From NCBI RefSeq assembly GCF_029962835.1, contig NC_080584.1, positions 80,008,862-80,072,861 of the forward strand: a stretch of 64,000 bases of DNA, read 5' to 3'. A program made the translations under genes and the position numbers. Source of the DNA: Magnolia sinica (Eukaryota > Streptophyta > Magnoliopsida > Magnoliales > Magnoliaceae). Below the pieces are notes generated by a model. The model was not told where the DNA came from. It did no database searches and saw only the letters and a list, made by a program, of their open reading frames with translations. This document shows, piece after piece, positions 56,500 to 64,000 of the stretch (the stretch's first letter is position 1; every line of letters begins with the position of its first letter).

Positions 56500-57590
56500 C
56501 TGCAATAGCTAATGTTGTACACGTGTTGTACACGTGTTATTTAGCTACTATATGGATGTTATATCAGAGCAAATTACTGTTGTACACGCGTTATTTAACA
56601 AATTATATATGTTGTACACGTGTTATACAAGTTAGCTACTGTATACATGTTGTACAAGTTAGCTACTGTATACATGTTGTACACGTGTTGTACACATACA
56701 AGTTAACACGTGCTGTACATGAGCACCATTCTAATCTACATTAGCTGCTGTACATGTGTACACGTGTTGGCTACCATACATGTGTTAGCCACTGTACATG
56801 TGTTAGCTGCTGTACGTGCATTAGCTGCTGTACATGTGTACACGTGTTGGCTACCATACATGTGTTAGCCACTGTACATGTGTTAGCTGCTGTACGTGCA
56901 TTAGCTGCTGTACATGTGTACACGTGTTGGCTACCATACATGTGTTAGCCACTGTACATGTGTTAGCTGCTGTACGTGCATTAGCTGCTGTACATGTGTA
57001 CACGTGTTGGCTATCATACATGTGTTAGCCACCGTACATGTGTTAGCTACGGTACGTGCATTAGCTGCTGTACATGTGTACACGTGTTGCCTACCATACA
57101 TGTGTTAGCTACTGTACATGTGTTGTAATCTGCATTAGCTAATGTATACAATATACACGTACAAGTTAACTATACAAGTTGTAATCTGCATTAGCTATTG
57201 TATACATGTATACACATGTTGTAATCTGCATTAGCTGCTGTACGTGCTGTACATGAGAACCGTTCTAATCTGCATTTACACGTGTTGGCTTACGTGTTGG
57301 CTTCCACGTACAAGTTAGCTACTGCATACATGTCTAATAGAATCTGCTATACACATGTGTACACGTGTTGTACACGTGTTAACTGATGTACACGTGTTGG
57401 CTTACACTATACAAGTTAGCTACTGTACACATACTATATACCAGTTAATGTGGGCATACATGTGTAATAGCTTCTGCTATACACATGTGTACACGTGTTG
57501 TACACGTGTTAACTGATGTACACGTGTTGGCTTATGTACACATGGCTTTTGTACACATGTTAGCACATATACACATATCAGCTAATTCGT
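56500..57590. repeat. TGTACACGTGT minisatellite region in the copia leader
   Basis: The core is an 80-bp unit repeated from about 56749 to 57120 (4.6 copies), containing CTGTACATGTGTACACGTGT and CATACATGTGTTAGCCACTG. It is flanked by less regular TGTACACGTGTTGTACACG words up to 57590. It is dense in the palindromes ACATGT, TGTACA and CACGTG. The cysteine/histidine-rich frames at 56754-57108 are products of the repeat. Confidence 0.9.
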
Positions 57591-58280
57591 AGCAATTTTT
57601 TTTTTTTTTGTGTTTTTCTAATTCTTCATGAGTAGATCTGTTGAAGGATGATGGACTCATATCAAAAATATAGTTTCCTTTATAATATCTTCTTCATTGT
57701 TGATCTATTGCTCATTAGTGAACGAAACGATCATCAACCATGATGATCAATGTTGATGAAAGGATCCATCATCAACAATGATCATTATCGGTAATGATCG
57801 GATCCATCACTAATAGTCATGATCACAGGTGAAGATTGTACTCTCTTTATATCTAAGCACTTAATTTTTCCTTTCTGATGATGATGTTAATATGCATGAA
57901 AGTATTCGGCTTGATGTGTTTAGATCAAAGCCCCCTTATTTTTCATTGGAAAATATAGAAAAACTTAGTACTTAGGTACTCCCTATACACAAATAAAGGT
58001 TGTGCATAACCTGAGTGGGAGTTTATTCTCCTACACCAAATGATGCATGTAACCATGTAATGGAAGGTTGCACGTTATATAAATTTATTCTTATAAAAGC
58101 ATTAAATCTCATTTTAATTAGAGAACTTGATTGTTCTACACCGCCCATTCGGGTATATGGACTTTCAGATCTCATTAAGATGTGTTAACTGCTTTTATAC
58201 TTTGAAATTTTATATAATACGTAGAAATGCTGATGATTAGTGTCAATACCTTAGATCATAGCTAAGTAGTGATACTCATG
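57591..58280 (+). other. Copia leader, remainder
   Basis: T-run at 57597-57609, then AT-rich DNA with GATCCATCATCAACAATGAT-like partial palindromes. No domain recognised. Confidence 0.5.
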
Positions 58281-58283
58281 CAA

Positions 58284-59150
58284 TGTAGAGATGACCACCA
58301 TAGCGTTAATCGCTGAACAACTAAAATGATAACATTTCGACGGCAACAACTATGAAGACTGATCCCGAGCAGTGCGATGCCTTCTGGACGAAGACGACAT
58401 ATCTCACACACTCGATGTAGTTCAAGAGGAACCCATCCTGGCTGAAAACGGAAATTTACAAGAACATAGGGTTGCGATGACTCGCTATAATAAGTGGCGA
58501 AAATAAAATCGTTCAGCCCGTAATGTTCTTCTTAGCACTATGCACAAAGAACTCATACCTACGTATGAAGTGCATGAAACCGCTAAGGGAATCTGGGAAG
58601 CACTGACAGATGCCTATGCGCAGAAGTCAGATGCGAGAGTTAGGGCAATGGAATTGGAATTCCAGGAGTAAGGATGCCTGTCGGCTATCCCATCAAAGAT
58701 CATATTCATAAGATGGAGCAAATGATAGGTGCCCTTAGGAATGTTGGGTGCAAATTGACTGAAAATCAGAAGATTATAGCCATGCACCGTTCCTTGCCTG
58801 AATCTTGGGCCCAAATTAAAAGAATTCTGAACCATACTGATTCAATTACTACGTTCAGAGACTTTTGTGGCCACTTGGTATGTGAGGTTGATATGAATGC
58901 AATTTAGCCAGGTTCGGCCAAGGCCTTTGTAGCAGAGTCCCATAAGCGAAAAGCTAATAATAAACGGTTCAAAGCTCATAAGAAGGCGAAGAAGAATAAT
59001 CAAGAACAGAAGACCACAACACCTGCTCCAAATCTCAAGAAGGGGAATGGAAAGAAGAAGCAGAAAAAGACAAAAATAATCTGCTTTGTTTGTGGAAATT
59101 CCGGCCATTATGCTCGGCAGTGTGCCCACAAAAAGACGGTAATTTCTTAG
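58284..59150 (+). mobile_element. Copia gag region
   Basis: Encodes blocks of a copia-type capsid polyprotein (ISHTLDVVQEEP, IWEALTDAYAQKSDARV, DHIHKMEQMIGALRN), a lysine-rich stretch and a CX2CX4HX4C zinc knuckle (about 59082-59123). Fossil copy, not intact. Confidence 0.85.
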
Positions 59151-59159
59151 TCATAAGAT

Positions 59160-62100
59160 ACTTTGTATGTAGGCGTTTGTTCTGAAATCCTTTCCGTTGA
59201 TTCTATATCTAACGAGTGGATTTTGGATTCAGGCGCAACAAAGCACGTGACACAGAGTCATCGAGGACTCGAGGAATTTCAGCCTGTAGCCAAAGGAAGT
59301 TACAAGCTGTACATGGGCAATAACGCTGTTGAAGACATACTAGGGATTGGCGTTCTCCATCTCCGTACGCGCATAGGGCAAACAATAATCCTTCATGATA
59401 CTCTTTTTGCACCGGGGATGCGTCGGAATTTAATTTCTATTTCTAGGTTATTATTTGATGGTTTTGATATTCGATTTTCTGGGACTAGAGTTTCTTTGAG
59501 ACAGAATAACCTCATCTTTGCATGGAGAAATTTAATTTCAGATTTATTTATTCTAGACGTAGATTGTGATAATGCCCATCTTGCTTTATCTACTATGTCG
59601 AATAAAAATGTAGTATCTGAATCTCAAAAATGGCACGCGAGGTTAGGTCACATCGGAAAAGATCGTATGACAAGACTAGTACGTTTTGGTCTGTTAGACT
59701 CCTTATCTAAAGTTGATTTGCCATTTTGTGAACATTGTGTGTCCGGGAAGACATCGAAGAAACCATTTCCCAAAGCGGCTAAGTCTAAGGGCACACTAGA
59801 GATAATCCATTCAGATATCTGTGGACCCTTTAATGTACATGCCAGAAACGGATGTCAATACTTTGTCACTTTCATTGACGATTACTCGCGCTATGGATAT
59901 GTGTATCTCATCTCACACAAATCTAAGGTTTTTGATTATTTTCTTAAATATAAAGCTGAGGTAGAAAATCAGCTTGAGAAAAAGATTAAAACCCTTCGAT
60001 CTGATAGAGGTGGCGAGTATACATCTGAAACGTTTAAATCATATTATGAAAACGTTAGAATTGTTCGGCAGTACACAATGGCTTACACTCCACAACAAAA
60101 CGGTGTTGCAGAGAGAAGGAATAGGACACTATTGGACATGGTTAGATTGATAATGGCACAAGCCAATCTCTCTACCATATTCTGGGAAGACGCACTGTTA
60201 ATAGCCGTCTACGTCCTTAATAGAGTCCCATCCAAATCCATTCCTAAGACTCCATATGAGATGTGGTCTAGGAGGCCTCCTTCTTTAGCCCACATACGCC
60301 CTTGGGGATCATTGGCATATGTTTTGCTACCTACTCAACATAGAGGTAAACTTGATAGTAAAACCATTGAATGCGGTTCATTAGGTACCCTATGCATTCA
60401 AAGGGATACGTTCTAATTTATGAGAACCATGGACGATGAATTGAGATAGAATCCCGAGACGTGACCTTCGTTGAAGATAGATATTCAAGCTGAATGAAGC
60501 AAAAGGTTCCAATAGAATTTTTTGAAATACCCGATGTATCTTAGGAGAGTAGGAGTTCTGCTCCTCAAGATGAAGATGCTCCTATAGTTCACCAGGACAG
60601 TGGGAGGACATCTCAGCAGGCTCCTGAGTTACGTCGAAGCGAAAGAGGATTGATTCCCCGAATATACTTCAATATTGAGGGACAAACATTCTCTTGCGTT
60701 GCAGTTGATGATGATGAACCTGATTCATATCAGGATGCATTATTATCTTCTAATTCGGCCGATTGGGTAAATGCTATGGACGAAGAGATCGCCTTCATAG
60801 AGAAGAATAAAGTCTGGGAACTTGTTGATCTGCCTTCCAATCGCAAAGCGATAGGTAATAAATGGGTACTTAAGATCAAAAGAAAGGCAGATGGTACAGT
60901 GGACAAGTATAAAGCACGATTAGTTGCTAAAGGTTTTACACAGCAAGAAGGCATTGATTACGAGGAGACCTTTTCACCTGTTGCAAAGTTCTCCTCAATC
61001 CGCATGATCTTGTCCATTGTCGCAAGTTTAAACTTAGAGTTATATCAGATGGATGTAAAGACCGCATTCTTAAATGGTGACTTGGATGAAGAGATATACA
61101 TGCAACAGCCCATGGGTTATGTGGACAAAAAGCATCCAAAGAAAGTCTGCAAGTTGTTAAAATCTATCTATGGGCTAAAGCAATCTTCAAGACAGTGGTA
61201 CATGAGGTTCCACTTGGCCATCACCACTTTTGGATTCACGATGAGTGAAGAAGATCATTGTGTATACATAAAACGGTCTGGAAGATCTTTTCTAATACTA
61301 TCTCTATATATAGACGATATCCTGTTAGCTGGTAATGACATGTAATTGTTAATATTGACTAAAGATTGGCTATTCTCGAACTTTGAGATGAAAGACCTCG
61401 GTGAAGCCAACTTTATTCTTGGGGTAAAAATCATCAGGGATCGCCCTAAGAAATTTTTAGGCTTGTCTCAAGCAACCTATATACAAAAGATCTTAGAGCG
61501 GTTCAGGATGGAAAATTCAAAAGCTGTTGAAACCCCTATGGATAAAGCTACCAAGCTAGACAGGAAATCGTGTCCCCAGACTGAAGCCGAGAAATTGGCT
61601 ATGTCCTCAGTACCTTATGCAAGTGCAGTAGGGAGCTTAATGTATGCTATGCTTTGCACCAGACCGGATATTAGCTATGCAGTTGGCATAGTCAGCCGTT
61701 ATCAGAGTAACCCGGGACAGTCTCATTGGCAAGCCGTCAAACGTATATTCCGCTATCTCAGAGAAACAAAAGACCTAATGTTATGTTATGAAGGAACAAG
61801 CCTCGAGCTCAATGGATATTCAGATGCTGCTTGGGGTAATGACGCCGACGAGGAAAAGTCTACTTCAGGATATGTATTCTTACTCGGAGGAGGAGCTATC
61901 TCATGGTCGAGTAAGAAACAGACATCCACAGCTCTTTCATCTATGGAGGCCGAGTACATTGCATGTTGTGTTGCAGTTCAGGAGTGTGTATGGGTTCGCA
62001 GATTTCTAATGAGTCTGGGTGTTGTACCGAGTGTTCGTCAGCCTATATCGCTGAAGATAGACAATACTTCTGCCATTGACTTGGCAAAGGACCCTAAACA

Positions 62101-62290
62101 CCACTAGAAATCTAAGCACATTGAGATCAAGTATCATTACGTCCGTGATCAAGTGAGAGATAAGAAGGTCGCCCTCAGCTACATTCCTACTAAGGAGATG
62201 ATGGCTGATCCCATGACGAAACCTATAGCTAGAGATCTATTTCAGGTTCACGTCAGGCAGATGGGATTGAGGAAAGCTTGACTGATGTAC
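59160..62290 (+). mobile_element. Copia pol region (PR-INT-RT-RH)
   Basis: Domains in order: aspartic protease with WILDSGATKHVT (about 59220-59420); GAG-pre-integrase with WHARLGHIGKDRM and CEHCVSGK (about 59630-59780); integrase core with HSDICGPF, FIDDYSRYGYVYL and YTPQQNGVAERRNR (about 59800-60330); reverse transcriptase with [19 protein letters not shown] and [11 protein letters not shown] (about 60800-61400); RNase H with GYSDAAWGNDADEEKSTSG and SSMEAEYIA (about 61800-62200). This order is diagnostic of Ty1/copia. Fossil copy, broken. Confidence 0.93.
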
Positions 62291-63476
62291 TTGTTTTGTA
62301 GTACCTTTGATCTTTCATTAATGAATATTATATTCCTTTTATTCAGTATTGAACACTAATATAACTAGGTATGAAGATCATCAGCATTTACCTTGAAATC
62401 ATGTAGGATTTCTATTTTTGTCGGCAGGCCGGTCACCCACTCGCACGGGTTGACCAACCTTGAATGTACAAGAGAGGTACATTTGGAGCTATGTTTATAC
62501 ATTGAGGTATGAACTTCCCTTTATTGTGAATAATAAAGGATGAGGATATGAGTGAGTCGTATCCGCCTACAATCTTATAAAGATTGAAGATGAGACTGAT
62601 AAAGTCGAATAATATAATCGCACCATTCCGTTACATGCAATCAATGTTATGGCCTAAAATTAAAGCCAGGTTATGAGGTTATGAGATGAGTCGTACCTTA
62701 TGTAGAATGACTTGCGTATTGTAGACCCGACATTCACCTAGTATTGTCTACTTTACGACGTGGATTGTAGCCACGTGTTGGGACCTATTACCTATAGATT
62801 GCTTTGATTCGATCTAATCATTGCAACGTGCGAGTAGCCAGTCCTGTAGGTGACTCTTTGTGTCCTTAGCTACCCTCCTCTTGTGTATATGAGGATGAGA
62901 TTGAGTGTTGCTACTTTAGTGTACTATGACGAAAGGTCCTTGATTGGCCAGACTTAGTTACGCTAGGAAAGTAGCTTGATTAATTTCAAATTACACATCT
63001 GCGTGGGGAAGATCCCGTGACAGCTACACCAAGTTTCTAGAACTATAAATACGCACTTGAAGACTTATCCGCCGGCAGTATCGAGTTGTTTTTATTAGAC
63101 TTTTGCAAACAGTATTTTTCTTAAAAAGCATATATATATAAGTATTGCTTTGAATTGGTTTTATTCGAAGTTTGTGAAAAATCAAGTTTTCATAATAACT
63201 CGATAAGTTGGATAAGTGCGCATGTTGGCCGATCACTCCAGGTCGGGAGTTAACTCTATCCGGTGTGGTCATGCGGACTAGGACAGGCATTGCAAAGCTT
63301 GGGTTATTGAGTACTAGTCAGGTGGTCACTTAGTACTTAAGCACCTGTGAGAAGATTATGGTGATCCAGCTGGTCCCACGCCTTTGATTCTTTTGATTGC
63401 GATATTTGATTTTTTGATTGTTATTAGGCAAGTTAGATGGACAAATTTTTTTGTGCATATCCCACAATGTGATTGA
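62290..63476 (+). other. Copia 3' non-coding region
   Basis: About 1.2 kb between the end of RNase H and the polypurine tract, with no protein domain and no antisense gene recognised. Confidence 0.6.
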
Positions 63477-63484
63477 GTGGGAGA
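63477..63484 (+). other. Copia polypurine tract
   Basis: GTGGGAGA lies directly before the 3' LTR, the expected plus-strand priming site. Confidence 0.8.
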
Positions 63485-63939
63485 TGTTGGACGTAGGCCA
63501 GTGGGGCCCACTGGTGAGCAATCACTAGTGGGTGGGTCCCACATGTTAAGGCTTTCTCCGGCCTTCTTTTCCATTCGGTTGAGATTTCAAATTCAACTTT
63601 GAATTTGAAATATGATAAGAGATAGGGATTTGACTCCTTTCCTATAAAAAGGGATGCGTTCTCTCTCTCGCATTAAACAATTATACGAAATACCGAGAGT
63701 ATACAGAGAGATATAGTGTGCACGGTAGTCTGTCCATCTTAGCTTGTCCTTGGGACGATCTGATCCATAGATCGCAATCCGGGGCCACTATATACCGTAG
63801 GATCAGAGGTGCGAATAGTTTCATCTGCTCCAGTAGTAGATAGGCGTGCCGTTGGAACGTCAATCTTCTGCTTTGTAAAGGTTCCCAACATCGTGTAGAC
63901 CGTCAGATCTTGAGGGCTCACCTTCCGCGCTTCCTAACA
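63485..63939 (+). repeat. Copia 3' LTR
   Basis: Starts TGTTGGACGTAGGCCAGTGG and ends GCGCTTCCTAACA. 455 bp, about 40 bp shorter than the 5' LTR owing to one block difference upstream of the TATA-like motif. Confidence 0.93.
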
Positions 63940-63985
63940 TTGGGTGAGTCCGGGGTCTTACCTAATCCGCCCCCCCGTAACAGTG
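63940..63985. repeat. Displaced right end of the 54.1 kb fold-back element
   Basis: GGGTGAGTCCGGGGTCTTAC followed by CTAATCCGCC is the inverse of the left end near 54155-54182, so it completes the element interrupted by the copia insertion. Confidence 0.75.
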
Positions 63986-64000
63986 TGAAGTGTCTGTTCC

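Larger units (their letters stand above)
54847..63939 (+). mobile_element. Ty1/copia LTR retrotransposon, decayed
   Basis: About 9.1 kb, with 5' LTR (54847-55341), primer-binding site, a 2.9 kb leader of tandem repeats, gag, pol in the copia order protease-integrase-reverse transcriptase-RNase H, a 1.2 kb 3' non-coding part, polypurine tract and 3' LTR (63485-63939). By eye the LTRs differ at about 16 of roughly 450 aligned bases plus one block of about 40 bp, so the insertion is moderately young. The coding part is broken in several places (roughly five to eight), so it is not autonomous. Flanking 5-mers TCGAG and TTGGG agree only in part. It lies in the right arm of a fold-back element. Lineage within copia was not determined. 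Confidence 0.93.

Noticed and set aside
56754-57108. Cysteine/histidine-rich open frames as a repeat protein
   Set aside because: They are translations of the minisatellite, with identical 80-bp offsets; 80 is not a multiple of three, so several frames are open by composition.
56749-57120. Regular 80-bp repeats as a possible CRISPR array
   Set aside because: Units are contiguous tandem copies without distinct spacers, in a plant retrotransposon leader.

Overview
This is a plant nuclear window. It carries a spliced nuclear gene for the chloroplast Rieske protein (petC), an intronless plant-type PPR gene, plant LTR retrotransposon parts, and hAT and Tourist-like DNA transposon remains. Intergenic DNA is AT-rich and repeat-dense. 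The dominant repeat is a fold-back element whose arms carry a GGGCCCACC...ATGTATGTG core. From memory it resembles repeats of magnoliid or other woody angiosperm genomes; that placement is a low-confidence inference.

Layout. 1-9560: non-genic DNA with a hAT-type non-autonomous element (1212-1876), fold-back repeats (2.1-4.1 kb), a diverged LTR remnant (4.3 kb), microsatellites and a solo LTR with a perfect 5-bp target duplication (7916-8617). 9565-10850: two unlinked remnants of hAT transposase genes. 11.6-16.7 kb: a chain of fold-back elements interrupted by a second copy of the same solo LTR, a Tourist-like MITE and a different 1.04 kb solo LTR. 16828-18405: PPR gene, probably organellar RNA processing. 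18.4-23.0 kb: non-genic, with fold-back elements ending about 190 bp upstream of the petC start codon. 23152-31726: petC, five coding exons, 229 aa; intron 1 is mostly a 5 x 130 bp tandem array, and intron 2 (about 5 kb) has gathered a TRIM-like array, a reverse-strand LTR and another nested solo LTR. 32.3-38.6 kb: MITEs and fold-back elements. 38.9-44.0 kb: two related long solo LTRs inserted 32 bp apart in the same older repeat. 44-54 kb: more fold-back elements, a third copy of the 0.7 kb solo LTR, local tandem duplications and a small SINE. 54847-63939: a Ty1/copia retrotransposon with both LTRs, decayed, with an unusually long repeat-filled leader, inserted into the right arm of a fold-back element.

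Only two host genes can be supported. They are not an operon and are unrelated except that both products probably act in organelles: PetC in the thylakoid cytochrome b6f complex, the PPR protein in mitochondria or plastids. No CRISPR array, rRNA or intact tRNA gene was seen. The most unusual feature is the fold-back family: within each copy the two arms match each other even in a subterminal segment that differs from copy to copy.
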